Source: Neoscytalidium dimidiatum
Taxonomy: Eukaryota; Ascomycota; Dothideomycetes; Botryosphaeriales; Botryosphaeriaceae
Direction: 5' to 3'
NCBI GenBank assembly: GCA_037367355.1
Contig: CM074701.1
Location: forward strand, 744,001-808,000
Length of the DNA stretch: 64,000 bases
Each line of letters opens with the position of its first letter. The stretch's first letter is position 1. Below, piece by piece: positions 19,683 to 32,900 of this stretch. The translations under genes and the position numbers were made by a program. The notes beneath the pieces are model-generated. The model worked only from the letters and a program-made list of their open reading frames with translations, was not told the origin of the DNA and searched no databases.

Positions 19683-21623
19683 ATGAACACCGCCGCCGGC
19701 AACCCAGCCCTTGCGGTGGATAGGCCCGCATCACCGCGCTCCACCCGCAGCGAAATTGAAGCCGTGAGTGTGGCTGGTGAAAACTACACCACAGCGGGCG
19801 AGAAGAAGGAAAAGGCAACCAGCAACGACCACGAAGACACGGCGCCCAGCAGCGACAGCGAGATTGACGGTGACGAAGAGCAAGGAGCACCTGCACCACC
19901 ACAAGATAATGTCCGGCCGCCGTTTTCGAATTTACGGCTGCTTGCCTTAGTGCTGTCGGTAACGGGAGCAGCATTCCTTAATGTAGGTGCGCAGTAGCAA
20001 TAGAGTTTCTCCACCAGCTATTTCATTTATGACCATTCATGCTAATGAACGTGTGACCCATGCAGACCCTCGGCGTGCAAGCTGCAGTCATCATACTGCC
20101 AACCATCGGTCGAGATCTGGATATTCCGGACAGTAGGCAGCAGTGGATCGTCTCCGCCTACTCTCTCACCTTCGGCTGCTTCCTGCTCCTATGGGGAAGG
20201 CTGGCTGGTAATTTCTGAATTGCTTCCAGTCCTCTCCCTTGCGCTTATCTGACCTATTACAGATGTTTACGGAAAGCGAATCATATTCATCTGGGGCTCT
20301 GTTTGGCTGACCGTCATCTCCATCATCTTACCATTCGTCAAGAATGAGATTGGATTTGACGTGCTGCGGGGCTTGCAAGGACTTGTACTTTCCCCCCCAG
20401 CTGCTTGCTCGATAGACGTCTGACTCAGATCAGGGCGCCGCTGCAAACGTTCCCACCGCTATTGGCATACTCGGTGTCACATTCCCACCAGGAAGGGCAA
20501 AAAATTATGCGTTCTCCTGCTACGGTGCGGGAGCTCCTCTAGGCTCCATTTTCGGAAACCTGATGGTACGCGTCTTCTAACCGTATGAACCACACGGAGC
20601 TAACCAGACCAGGGAGGAATAATCGGAGAGTATCTGACATGGAAATGGGTCTTCTGGATCCTGGGCATTCTCGCTGCGTTGGTAGCACTCGCCGGCATCT
20701 TCATCATCCCACCCCCGCCCATCCAACATCCCAACCTTAGCGCTAAATCCGCCGTCGACTGGATCGGCGGCACGCTGGTCACCATCGGCCTGATGGTCCT
20801 GATGTTCGCGCTCACCGAAGGCAACGTCGTCGGGTGGTCAACGCCGTGGGTGCCTACGCTCATCGCCGTCTCGCTCATCATCCTCCTCCTCTTCGCGCTC
20901 TGGCAGCACCACCTGGAGAAGCGCACAGCGCGCCGACCGCTCATGAAGACGTCCATCTTCCGCAACGTGCGCTTCTCCGCGGCCATGGCGACGATGCTCC
21001 TCTTCTTCGCCGCCTTCAACAACTACCTGATCTTCGCGACCTACTTCTACCAGGACTACCAGGGGCTCTCGGTCATCCAGACGACGCTGCGCTTCATCCC
21101 CACCGGCGTCTGCGGCATCCTGATCGCCTTCGCCACCGGCTTCTTCCTCTCGCGCGTCCCCGGCAACCGCATCCTCGTCTTCGGCACCGCCTGCGTCTCC
21201 GTCTCCGCCCTGCTCTTCGCCGTGCCCATCCCCCCGCGCACCACCTACTGGGCCTACGGCTTCCCCGCCATGGTGCTCGCCGTGCTCGGCGCCGACACCG
21301 TCTACCCTTGCCTGACGCTCTTCACCGCCAAGAGCTTGCCGCAGGAAGACCAGGCGCTGGGAGGCGCGCTCATCAATGCCGTGGGACAGGTGGGGAGGGC
21401 GATTGGCTTGGCGATCGCGACGGCCGTCGAGACGGCGGTCATTGCCGATAAGAAAGGGGTATCGGTGGATGCGGTCGGCGGCGACGGTGTTGAGGGGGGT
21501 GACGCGGCGTTGTTGTCGGGACTGAGGGCGGCGGAGTGGTTTACGTTCGGGCTGGCTGTTGCGGCGGTGGTGATTGCGGGCGTGGCCTTCAGAGGAGCCG
21601 GGTACATCGGGAAAAAACATTAA
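19683..21623 (+). CDS. MFS transporter, DHA2-like 14-TM drug/H+ antiporter (Atr1/Amf1 type)
   Basis: Exons 19683-19982, 20066-20207, 20263-20384, 20434-20565 and 20613-21623 (introns 83, 55, 49 and 47 bp) give 568 aa. A hydrophilic, acidic N-tail of about 80 residues (SSDSEIDGDEEQG) precedes the first span. Conserved MFS pieces: QWIVSAYSLTFG, then GRLADVYGKR (loop 2-3 motif A), LRGLQGLGAAANVPTAIGI (motif B region) and GGIIGEYLTWKWVFWI. The C-terminal half has further spans, consistent with about 14. Such proteins export drugs or small molecules (aminotriazole, ammonium) across the plasma membrane with H+; the substrate is unknown here. An alternative start at 19633, spliced by a 38 bp intron at a perfect GTAAGT, would replace the first residues; I prefer 19683 because that intron would be unusually short. 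Confidence 0.88.
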
Positions 21624-23319
21624 TTGAGAGGGCTCTAAGCGCTTGGGGGAAGATGGATGACGAGATGGGTGTGAAAGTGCATGATGCTCATGATATATGT
21701 TGGAGTTACTAATTACAATTCTGCTGGCTAAAAGCAGGATGGAGATCTCTTTCTGACCTTAGACAGACTCCGTAGACTCTGGACGACAGGAAACCAGATT
21801 ATGGGCTTGTAGTAGATCAGCTTTGGAAAACGAAGCGGTAATGCAATCATACCGAAAACAGAAGTGAAGGCCATGAGCACTTGCCCGTCCCATTACCTGC
21901 AGCGGAGATATCTTGCACAATGGCATTGACAATGCTCAGATCATATAAGCTCTGTTATCGACGCACAGTGTGGTGGCTGAGTTCTGATCGAAGTGCGCAA
22001 CACATCGACAGAAGGTCCCCAGATCGTGCTTAGAAAAGAGAGGAATCCTTTCGCATACATATTCCGCCGCTTCGGCCGTAAACATGACATAGGCAACGGT
22101 TTCGCAACAAAGAGAGCTAATCCCAAAGCATTTTCATTGTGCGCACCAATGAGCGGCCGGACCGACAACGACGTCACAACCTTATCGATCCTGCCGGACT
22201 TGACTACGGACTGACACAACAAGAATAGAGCCCATGAGGGATAGCAATAATTGAGCAATTTCAATTTCAGAGTGACCTTGAAAGAGTGCGAATCGAAGTA
22301 CATTTTGAGAGGTCTCCGTAAACTACGCAGCACAAGCAGGAAGTGTTGTTCTCAATATGTAAAAGTCGGAAGTTCCTCAAGCATCAACAAATCTCCCGGA
22401 GAAGGGGTACAGCACGCGACGATCCAAAACACAACTGTCCCAGCCATCCGGAATATCAGCTGCCGCCGTCATCATCCCCGTCCAGCAAGGCGGCGGCAGC
22501 TCACCACGCAGTGCAACAAAGACCGGCCACACGTTCGCCCGACGACTTGAGTGCGCCACAAGCGACCAAGCACCCGCCGGCATCAAACGCACCTAGACAG
22601 CTAGACAGAGCCTCATAGGGACGAGACCAAGCCACATTTCTGATCATCTCCCCGCTTGAGGGTCGGCGCGCATCATGGACGTTTAGCCGCGCACTCGATT
22701 TCCTGATTCAGAAGGGGCTGGTGAAAGACTGGCCTATGAGCGCCTCTCGCTTCTTTCCGTGCAACCAAGTAGTCTGGTTTCCGATAGTTGAGTGGTCCAG
22801 GGAAGCCAAGATCCGGATGGCTTGAAGGCTCCCAAGGCGGCCATGCGTCAGAGGTGTACTGCGGTATGCATAGAATGGGCGATGCAAAGCAATGCACTGG
22901 AGGAATATCTCTCCGCTGCCACTTGGCGGTGATGTCGGGCTTAGTGCTGCTGTGTGGAACAGGATGGATATATAAAAAAAAAAGGCGCATCGAGACGTTT
23001 ACATGCCTTAACTTTCACACCAGGTCCAGGACTCGTTTTCAAGATACCCGTCAGTCTTCATTCCAGCCTTCGTGACACTTCCTCAAGGCCTCTGAGATCC
23101 TGCTGGAGCAAACACCATAGAGCGACCTACAGATCCAGCACTACCTTTTCATCTCGAAAGCATCTACCAACACCTCGGTTCTTCTACCCACCGGCTTTCC
23201 ATCTCTCCATCAGAGTGCTTTCTCCTTCAGGCTCCTACAATACTTAACCACCATTCTGAGTTGTAGTCCACCTTTTGTCGTCTGCCTATCAACACCACAT
23301 CCCAAGCAAACTGGCCAAA
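21624..23319. other. Intergenic with TATA box of the RTA1 gene
   Basis: 1.7 kb without a supportable gene. GGATATATAAAA at about 22966-22977 is a good TATA box, some 345 bp before the RTA1 start, which implies a 5' leader of about 300 bases. Confidence 0.5.
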
Positions 23320-24311
23320 ATGGACTGCACCGAAAAAACCTGCCCCGTCAGTGAATCCATCTATGGATACCGACCCAACGTCCCCGCAAATGCCTTCTTC
23401 GTCGCTCTGTTCGGCATCGCAGCCATCGTCCAGGCAGCACAAGGCATCAAATACCGCACCTGGACCTACTGCATCGCCATGGTCTGCGGTTGTGTGCTCG
23501 AGTCTATCGGACACGCGGGCCGTATCTTGCTCCATGACGATCCTTTCGGCGAAGTCGGATTCAATCTGCAGATATGCACGCTCACCATGGCGCCGGCGTT
23601 CCTGGCTGCGGCAGTGTACTTGATGTTGAAGCATCTGTAAGCAACTCTTACCATTCCATAACCAGCAATACACCATGTTCCTCGAACCCACCAGCAAAGG
23701 TTCAGACTCCCCCCCACACACGCAGGCAGATACGGAGATAGCGCTCCAAATCCAAGGAGAAGCAGTTCTCCCTCATGCTTCCCCATCTGCACACCTCTCC
23801 ACCAGAGCAATCACTGACGGAAGAACCCAACAGCGTCCTCGCAACCAGCCCCTCCCTGTCCCGCATCCCACCCCGGTACTACACCTACATCTTCATCAGC
23901 GCCGACTTCACCTCCCTCGTCCTGCAGGCCGCGGGCGGCGGCACGGCGGCGACGGCCTCGTCCGGCGACGCCACCGACCTCGCCCGGCTGGCCAACGGCG
24001 AGCACATCATGATGGCCGGGCTCTCGTTCCAGGTCCTCACGCTGCTGATCCTCCTCGCCCTCTCGCTCGACTACTGCGCGCGGGCGCGCCGCGCGCCGGG
24101 GCCGTCCGCCCTCTGGCCGGAGTCGGCGGCGGGCCCGCGGCGCGGCGGGCGGTTCGCCGCCTTCGCGGGCGCGCAGGCGGTCGCGTTCGCGGCGATCCTG
24201 GCGCGCTGCGCGTACCGCGTCGTCGAGATGGCGGGCGGGTGGAGGAACGCGGTGATGCAAAATGAAGTCGGCTTCATCGTGCTGGACTCGAGGTGAGTCG
24301 GAACCGCAAAA

Positions 24312-24361
<50 letters not shown>

Positions 24362-24816
24362 TCTCTTTTTATCTCTCCTTCCTTTTCCTCCTCCACGCAT
24401 CTTATCTCCCCCTTTCCAGCCCTTTTCTCCAGCGTCTTCTTGTTTTTTTTTTTTGTTTTAATGTTTTTTTCGATCACGATTTATAAGGCGGCGTCGTCGA
24501 CGGGTACTGACGCCACGCTGCACAACACAGCCTCTGCTCCCTCGCCGTCCTCGCCCTCACGCTCTTCCACCCGGGCTTCTGCTTCAACTACCGCGCCATC
24601 AACCGCGACGAGCTGCTACTCGAGCGGGAGCGCCGCCGCCGTTGCCATCAGAGCAACAACAGTAGTAACAACAGCAACAAGGAAGGCGATCAGGTCGAGA
24701 AGGTCCTCAGCGACGGCAGCAGCACCAGCGCGTCGTCGCCGGACATTAGTGACGCCGAGATGGGGAAGGCGATTAGCAATAATAATAATGCGGCGGCGGG
24801 TGGGAGCCAGGTTTGA
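23320..24816 (+). CDS. RTA1-family seven-TM lipid-translocating/resistance protein
   Basis: Exons 23320-23636, 23834-24292 and 24531-24816 (introns 197 and 238 bp) give 353 aa. The first exon starts MDCTEKTCPVSESIYGYRP and carries three spans. Splicing after LMLKHL to VLATSPSLSRIPPRYYTYIF restores the conserved loop and fourth span, followed by the diagnostic LQAAGGG. LDS then joins SLCSLAVLALTLFHPGF, the last span. The tail is hydrophilic with Asn repeats. RTA1 proteins (Rta1, Rsb1, Pug1) sit in the plasma membrane and are linked to sphingoid-base export and tolerance to lipid-active drugs. Both introns are long for this genome; intron 2 contains a CT microsatellite. A nearer acceptor for intron 1 would bring in an in-frame stop, which is why I chose 23834. 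Confidence 0.85.
24315..24366 (+). repeat. (CT)n microsatellite inside intron 2 of the RTA1 gene
   Basis: About 52 bp of CT dinucleotides with one AT interruption, directly after the GTGAGT donor region. It is followed by T-rich DNA and a CTGAC branch-like site before the acceptor at 24530. Confidence 0.9.
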
Positions 24817-26617
24817 TTCGGGTCCAACGCTATCCGGCATCCTCCCCGGGGCCGCTAGTCCGCCTGCAGTAAAACGGACGGGAGGCCGGAAATGATGGAA
24901 GGGCGAACGAAAAGGAAAGGAAAAAAAAAACAACAAATAAAAAAGAAGCAAGAAGGTTGGGGGCAGGGAGGACGTTGCCGGCACGCGCCGCCGACAACGC
25001 TCTGTCTCTCCCCTCGGGCGCAACCTGGGGGCGAGCATGAAGTGAGTGGCGGCGCGGATCTGAAGTCATACTTGCATACGAAAAAAAGTAAACAAAAAAC
25101 AGAGCACCTGTTCAGCGAGGGCTCTTCCCTGCGACTAGAAAGAGATCAGCATGAAAAAACGAGAGAACACCGGGACGAGTCGGCGCCCTTCCCGGAAACC
25201 ATCCAGAGGATCTGCGAAACTCTGTTTTAAGGCGTTCCCCACTGAGACAGGTTCGCCCTTCATTATTTTTTTTTTTTAGCGTGTCTTGCCGCAAAGATCG
25301 TGTTCCTGCATTTCGCCCCGTATTACTGTATACCCTCTCGTCCTATCGTGTTGTAAATAGATGGCAAAACATACGAGTTATTGATGACCGCAAGATTGCC
25401 GCACCCGGTCTTGGCATCGAGCCGAATTGAGATCAGCGAGGGAACAAGAAACACAAGGGCTGCGTCCGGAATAGGCAGTTCCGAGATTTGAGGAATGGTT
25501 GACTCTAGTAAGAACGGAGATTGTTCCGATAACCGGAAGGAGTTGACCGGAAAGAGTTGGGAAGGGATCGAGAAGAGAAACCTTGCCGTATTTCGTAAGC
25601 CGGAAAGCGGCACAACCTTGGCATGCACCTGCTGGACAGACGGGCACACTGCAGCTCGGCGGTGCGGGAAGATGCCGAGCCGGTCTGTACATGAGAGAAT
25701 CACACAATCAAGACATGAGCACAGAGGATTCATACCAACTGAACCTTCCATTTTTACCCTTGCTACCCTTTAATGTATAACCCAAAGCGTCTGAGCTCTA
25801 CTTCTCTGGCAAGAAGCCCAGCCCACCCAATGCATCTGCGCGATAGTCTTCATTTGACCTCCTTGATCCATCTCAACCCCAATCAATCTGTCCCCAAAAA
25901 GAGAGGGAGAAAGAGTAAACCTTGTAAACAAGATGGGATGCAAGAGAGAAACAAAAAACCAGGAAGAGCTACGCCGATGAAGAAAGGAAAAAGAAAAACC
26001 CAAAAACAGCGATTTTCCTTTTCTCTTTTGTCTTGTCATAAAGCTTTCGTTCTCAGAACTCGTAGCAGTGTTTTTTTTTTGCCGCTTCAACACGCGCGCC
26101 GCTCTATAATGCTTTCTTCTCTTTCGCAAGGAAACAACTGGAAACTTTGTGCAAAATGAATGAGACAAGAGTTGAGAAAAATAAAGAGACATGAAAAGGG
26201 AGAAACAGCTCCATGCATGTAGCACAAAAGACGATGCGATGTTCCACACCCCTCGACTCCTTTGGAAGAAGAAGACTGTTCCGTGAAAAAACGCCCGTCA
26301 ACTGTGCGATGGAAAGAGAAAACCCGCCTGCGCCGCTGAAGATGCTCTGAATGACCATGATGAGGAGGGAGGGACTGGCCCGTCGGAGTCTTTCCGTGTC
26401 TATGAACTTTTTTGGTTTTCGAAAAGGAAAAAAAAAAAAAACAAGAAGCGAGGAATTTTTCGAGAAGCCCAGGAAACTTCCAGGAAAAAGTGGCCATACA
26501 GAAACGCCGATCTCATCTATAGTGGTTCTTGTCCTCAAAATGCAAAAGGCGGTCGTGATTTATTGTTTGCAGGTAGGTTGCCTGACATGAAGCGAAAACG
26601 TATACCATGATGGGTCA
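24817..26617. other. Convergent intergenic region, no gene seen
   Basis: 1.8 kb between the 3' ends of the RTA1 gene and the transcription-factor gene. It is A-rich on the plus strand with many short A or T runs. Frames on either strand are Lys/Phe-rich shadows of this composition. Confidence 0.45.
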
Positions 26618-29600
26618 TCAGAAGCTGGCGCGATTAGGTGCAGTGCCGTTGGGAATCCTCTGCGGAGGAGACATAGTGGGCTGTTTTTCGACGGGTGCGA
26701 ACAGGAGTTTCATGTCCGACAAGAGATCCTCCAGAGCGTAGTTGTTGTCCATGTCGCTGACTGCGCCTGGTTCTTGGCCGGCCTTGTTCTGCTCCGAATA
26801 GACCCAGTTCTTGATCTGCTTAAGGACGTGAATTGTGTGCTGGAAACGCTGGTCCGCGTTCATCTTGAGCCAGTCATTGCTCCGGCGCCGCAGGATAGTG
26901 TTCGCGAGCCAGTAGTAGTGGATGCCGTCTCTGCAGTAGCCACGACGCGGAGGTGCCGCCGGCCCGTATTGCTTTTCCATGTCGGTATCCCAGCTACGCT
27001 TCCATTTGTCGAGTGCGTTGCTAACGATCTTGAGAGCTTGTTGAGCGTTCTGGGCTGCCATGCTGTCGACTGGGGTAACGGAGCCACTAGTATTGGCGCT
27101 GCTGCTCCCAGAGTCCATGCCAGCCCACTCAGGCTGAGATGAAGGGGTGCTTGAACCGCTAGAAGCAAGAGCGTTCGCCAAGCTAGTGGAGGGCGGCATC
27201 GTAGAATGCTGAGCCGCCTGGCGAAGGACGCTCCACATGTGGACATGGAGGGCGTGAATGAGGATAAACTTTGAGTAGATGTTAGTCGAACAAGGTGGGA
27301 GCTCACTGTTCGACTGTACCAATATCCTCAAAACCTCGCCGATATTGTACTGCTTGAGCTGACGGCTCCCAGTGACGTTTCTCTTTTCTTGAGCGGCACG
27401 GCCGTGGAGACCAAGGGCGTCAGCACACTCGTTCGCATTACGAGAATCCCAAGCCGCATCGTCAGCCGGTAGCGGCAAGTGGATCTCGAAGACGTCAAAT
27501 TGTGCGCGAGCGTTGCAGAACATGACCAATGCAGCGTCAAGGAGGAAAGCCATGTACATGACCCTCGACCTCTTCTCCTGCAGGACCCAGCTCTCCCAGT
27601 TCCACTGCTGCAAATGGCCAGGCTCAGCTTCGGCACCGACGTGGTGCAGAATGCTGAACCCCTCTTGGCCATGCTTGATGGGGTCGAGCAATTCGAGTTG
27701 GCGCATGGCAAGCGCCACTTTGGGAAACTCTTCCCTGGCTCTTTGTCGTTGATCCTGGTTTCCATGCCACAAAAATGCCATAGTAAGCAGAACAAGGGTT
27801 TGGAGTTCTTCGGTGTCGGAAATCGCGTTCGGGGTAGGGGATGCGTTCTGATTCGGGCCGTCGACAAGGCTCCAGATGCGGAAAGTTCGTTGAATGGCAG
27901 ACTTGACCACCTCCATGAGCGCCCTAACCTGCAAAATATTTTGATCCGTTGAGTAAACTGCGCCAATGCAAATGATAGTAGAAAGGAGACCGTTGTTGGC
28001 CTCGACCGGGTTGAAAGTCGGCATGTGAATGATCGGCCAATGTTCCTGGAAGTTCTTGAACCCCTCCAAAAAGGACTTCATGTTCTCCAGCGATGAGGCT
28101 TTCCTCAGGACGTCGAGCGCTTGTACCTCATTCGGTTGAAGGAGGGTCGTCCCGCCGGGGAAGCAGAAAGCGATCAAAGCTTCAGCCTTATTCTGCAGAG
28201 GATCAGAAGAGCTCAAGTCCCAAGAATCAAACACGGTATCTGTGTTGGGGAAAGCCGACGCACTGGAATAAAGGTTGCTGAACATGCCGTCCGGCGTGGC
28301 TTCACCGGAGCCGTGGTTGAAAGTATTGCTGTTGTTCATCTCTGTCTCGGCTTTTATAGCGACAGGGTCCTGAGCGATGCTGGTCGAGATGCCGAATGCG
28401 TCCTGTTGTCCATTTTGCTGGTAAGGATTATCCCAACCCATGCCGTTTCCCTGGCCGTTCTGAGTGTTGTTCATGTCAGTCATGCCGTTGCGGTTGAACA
28501 TGGCTGTGTTGTTGTCGTCAGCCTTCATCGCCAAATTTGAGTGCATGTTAGCACCAGAGACAGCTTGGTAGTTGCTGAACTGGTGGTTCAGCTGATCGGA
28601 GTGATTCATCGTGTAGCCGGGCATCTGCCCAGCAAGCGTACCCGGGACGTTGTTGTTCGCCCTGAAGTCGTGAGCATTCGCGTCGTAGCTCATACGGCTG
28701 TGATTCGTAACGAGGTCAAGGTGGGACACGCTTCTGCGGCCGTGGTCGGCGTGCATGCCGTTCACACCGTTGACGCCGTTGGTCTGAGGTTGCATGAGGC
28801 TGTTCGCACGCGAGGTACGAGCCGACATGGACGGCAGGCTCTCGGCATAGCTGCCCGGCGAGTCGGTGGTGAAACCCGAATTACCGACCATGCTGTTTGT
28901 GTATCCGCCATTGGAGTATGCTGGCGGCGGAGCGTTCACGGCCGTGAGGTGACTATAATCACCTGACCCCTGAGCGGAACGATTCTTCCTCAGGTGAGCC
29001 TGGGAGTTCGCCAGGTGGTTCTGGCCGGTGGGGTTTCCACGGCGGATCGAGCATTTCTGGAAGTGGCGCTTGAGAATGTCGCTTCGCGAGAACGTGTCCT
29101 TGCAAAGATGGCATTGATAAGGCCGCTCGCCAGTGTCTTCCGGCGGGTTAGCTGAGGCGAGATCGGACGAAAGAGACGATACTTACGGCGCAGAAGATGG
29201 CGCTTGAGATGCTTGAGGTGGAGGTACGTCTTGTTGCAGTGCGGGCACTCGTACTTGTTGTCGGCGTTCTTAGTCAGGTTCTGGGTCGCCTTAGCGCTAC
29301 CAGGAGCCGGTCGACCGTTGGCGGTTGGCAAAACCCCACGCCGTCCCTGCTGACCAACGACGTGGATCGGCTCGGGTTCCTGGTTGGGCAGAATGGGCGG
29401 CTGCGAAAGAAGGTGCGACGAGTTGTACGCCAGACCGATGCCGCCGGCGGGCATGGGGCGGATGTCCTGAAGCGAGGCCGTCATGCTCGAAGGGGCAATG
29501 GCATGCGCGCTGCTAGCGTGGGCGCTCGACGAGATGCCGCCCAGCGTCTGGCCGTTGGACAGGGCAGTCGAGTGCGGCAGGAAGTAGGAGCTCGAGGTGC

Positions 29601-29910
29601 TGGTGTGCAGCGGCGGGTGCGGCGCGATGGTTGGCAGCGAGCGGTTGTGCGTCAGGGACGGGGCTGACGTCGCTGGGGTTTGCGGAGTCAGCGGAGTCTG
29701 GGGCGCGCTCCCGTAGGTGTTTGTGGAGAACTGGGTCGCGTTGCCGAGTGGAGGCAGTGGGGGGAGCTGGTGCGTGGAAGCCGACTGCGCGCGGAAACGC
29801 TGGGGCGGCAGGGTGGCCGACTGATGCGGCGTCAACGGCTGGGAATGCGTCCCAGACGGCGTTGGAATCCCATGCAGGTAGCTGGCGGTTGAGTGAAAAG
29901 GATCGTCCAT
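26618..29910 (-). CDS. C2H2 zinc-finger transcription factor with fungal TF domain
   Basis: Exons 29910-29187 and 29136-26618 (50 bp intron) give 1080 aa. Residues 1-215 are Pro/Ser/Thr/His-rich. Finger 1 is at about 220-242 (YECPHCNKTYLHLKHLKRH, last His after LLR), then the TGERPYQC linker, and finger 2 at about 248-271 ends HFQKC, so its last ligand is Cys (C2HC). The intron splits the codon for the final His of finger 1. A long Asn/Gln/Gly/Ser-rich region follows, including a SUMO-type IKAE near 502-505. From about residue 550 on, the protein matches the fungal-specific transcription factor domain (HWPIIHMPTFNP near 607-618, then FLWHGNQ and LLDAALVMFCNAR). A nuclear DNA-binding regulator; targets unknown. 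A long GC-rich region without a supportable gene lies upstream. Confidence 0.88.
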
Positions 29911-32900
29911 GATATGGTGGATCAGGGACGAATTGTCGAAGAGCGCACTGTCGGAGGCCGACCCTCAGTCCACATCCGTCGGGGGGCGGGAGGCAGTTTG
30001 CAGCTCGGCGTCGATCGAGCTCAGACTAGGCGGGCGGCGGGCTGGAAGGGAAGTGCGAGGAAATGAAAAGAGAGGTTTGGAGGCGCGGGTGGTGGAGATG
30101 GTGGAAGAGCAGCGCGGGAAGATTGGTGGGGGTTTCGGTTTTGCGCTGGGCGGGACGTGTCGAGGTGGGATGATACTCGCTCGGCGCGCAGGCCGAGAGA
30201 AATTTTCGGAGTCGGATTTGGCGAGCTTAGGCGCGGGAGCGGCAGCGGGCAGCAGGGCACACGGCAGGGCAGCGCAACCACGCAGCTGGCGGCTCTCGCT
30301 GGCTTGGTCGGAGCGTGTCGCGGACGCGATGGGTCTGCTGGCTCTGCGGGCGTTATGGTTCAACGCCTACGGGAAGGGATTGCGTGCAGATCAAGGACCC
30401 ACTTCCGAAGAGCCTCTCTCAGCCTCAGCCTCAGCCGCCGGCAGAAAGTGGAGCGAGGTGAGCTGGCGCTGGGGAGGACGAGGGCGGAGGGAGGGGCGCG
30501 AGGGATCAGGCTGGGTGGAGCCGGAGACTGCGGGCTTTGGGGGGGGGGGGGAAGCTGATGGAGACGTGCTTGCGCCGGAGGGAAGAATGGGGAGCTCTGC
30601 AGCGTGGGCGTGGGCGTGGGCGAGGGCGAAAAAGGATTGCGGCAGCGTTCGCGCTGGTCTGGGTGACGTCCTCGCGCCGATTGCGCTAGGCCCAGGTGTG
30701 CCGCCGAGTCCGCGTCGAAGTGCCGCGGCGGGAAGGCCTCTCGAGATCAGGGAGCCCTGGTAGCAGCGGTTGTGCGTGCGTGCGTGCGTGCGTGCGTGTG
30801 TGCGAGCGAGCGTGCGTGCGTGCGCTGACCGGGGGGCGTGCGTGCGCGCGTTGCAGGGGCGGCGCTGGATCTGAAGAGCAGCGATGAGATGCGGGCAGAG
30901 GTGGAACTGCGGTGCGTGAGCTGCGTGGTGAGGCGCGTCGCCCGCGCAAAATAACACAGCTCCGCGGGTGCCAAACGAGCGCGCTCGAATCAATGGCAAC
31001 TGACCGCCACGTGATCGCCGTGCAGCGAGCGTTTTATTCACGCCGCGCGCATGCTGTGCAGCAGCTTGGGGCCCTTGGCTGCTGCACACACAGACCCGGG
31101 CCGGCGGCTACAGGCTGGCAGCGGGCTGGCGGCGGGCTCGTAGTGGGTTTGCAGGGCGCTGCCTCAGGCACGCGTGCAGCAGCGCTCATGCACGCCTCGG
31201 GACGTGGCTGCCGATCCGGGCCAACCAGCGCCAGCGCCAGCGCAGCCCAGGGCAGCCCCGGCCCAGCGCGGCCAAGCTGCGCAGCCGCTGACCTCGCAGC
31301 CGCCGTCGTCCCAGCGAACTTTTTTCTGTTGAACGGCCGCCAGCCGTCGCCGCCCTCGCACACCCTCGCTCGCCCGCCCAGCGCCCAGCGCCCAGAGCCC
31401 ACAGCCCACAGCCCGCCCGCCGGCCGCCCGCCGTCCGGCGTCTGTCTGTCGCCCGTGTGTTCCCAGCGGCGGCCCCCTCCCCCCTCTCCTCCAGGCCTCC
31501 AGGGCCCCAGGGGCCCGCCCGCTTATCGATTGCGACGCCGCCACCATCGCATCGCCAAGCGTCGCTGTGCCTCGCCGACACAGACGCCGACAGCTCTCTG
31601 ACCGGCGGCCGGCCAGCAGGTGCGCAACGGGCAAGGCGCCTCCACGCGCGCATTTATCTCCGACGGCTGGCGAGCCTCTCCGTGCGTCGGCGGGCGCCGC
31701 GCGCGGCCGCCGGATATTGGCCTCGCGCGCCGTGATTGCGACGCTGCAGCGCCTGCGACAGGCGCGCCGAACATCATCCGCCCAGTAGCTCAGCCGCGGG
31801 CGTAACGTCGCGAGAGAAACACGGAAAGTTCACCGAGCTCGACACGCCCAGGCCTGACGGCCCCCTGTCGCGTCGGATGCCGGCAAGGCATCCTCGCTCA
31901 CGCCCGTGCGCCAACCGCCAGCATGCCCATCCATGCCATCCCTTCCCTCCAAGCTCTGTGCAGGCGGGAGAGGCCACTTCCCATCCGCAACCTTCTTCGC
32001 AGGCCCCCGCCGTCCCGGGCCTGCACGTGGAAACACCGCGCCGCGATGGTGAAGGCGCGCCCCAAGGCCCTCCGCCGGCTCCAGCTTCTGGGGACTTGGC
32101 AGTGCTGCTGTTGCTGCTGATGCTGCTCCTCCTCCTCTCGTTGTTGCTGCTGCCGCCACGCGCGCCCGGCCTCGTCGCATCCATCCAGCCAGTGCCCTTG
32201 ACTCGTGGCGCGCACACGTGTTCCGTGTGCCTGGGAGCGCTGGACGAGAGGCCCTTCCCGCATGTCTTCGGGCCTGTCTCATCAGACCGCCAATGGCGAT
32301 CCGCCGAGCGAGCTCCCCCGGAACCGCGAAGTGACGTCGGCACACGCAGGCCAAGCGGCGGAACGCTGCGAACAATAAGCAGCGCCGACAAGCATCAAGG
32401 GCGCAGCCTGCATACGTGGATACTGCCCTGCCGCCGAGCGCTCTGCGGTCTGGCGCTGCCCTTGTTCGCTCCCGTCGAGCGAGACGTCAAGGCTCGCTCG
32501 CCGCTGTGACCTTGGGCCAGGCTGCTCCCGTTTGGTCGTCGTGCGTGCAGCACGATTGGATGATCAGCTATAGTGCCGGCCGTCTTTGTGCTACCACATC
32601 ACACGAGCCTTTCCTATTCCTAGCTCTTTCGCGGCCCATCAGCGCCCATCCCGCCCATCATGTCCATCACCACATCTTATTCCCTATCGTCGTCGACGAG
32701 CCAGAATCTAGAATTGCCCTCTCGCCCGAGCCCGCGCGCTCACGCCATCCCCGTAACCGTTATGTAATCCCCACGCCCGCCTCTTGTTGGCCGCCCTCCA
32801 CGCCCTCGCTTGCGCTGCTGGCCAGCGCGGACATGCGCCAAGGGCCCCTACACAATCCCATTACCCAAAATGAGCCTGGACGGCGGACGGCGGACGACGT

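Noticed and set aside
19633..19750. Alternative first exon of the MFS gene starting MPSNSGVLPLPP with a GTAAGT donor
   Set aside because: The only in-frame join needs a 38 bp intron, shorter than any other here; kept only as an alternative.
20834..21620. Long frames (205 and 260 codons) inside the MFS transporter exon, one on each strand
   Set aside because: Shadows of the transporter exon in other frames; charged or repetitive composition without motifs.
12905..24816. UstYa-like, dehydrogenase, MFS and RTA1 genes considered as a biosynthetic gene cluster
   Set aside because: No precursor peptide, PKS, NRPS, terpene or RiPP core gene is present, and a housekeeping SH3 gene lies between; proximity alone is not evidence.
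29909..30763. 284-codon plus-strand frame opposite the transcription-factor start
   Set aside because: Very high GC, Gly/Arg/Ala-rich shadow composition, overlaps other long frames on both strands, no motif.
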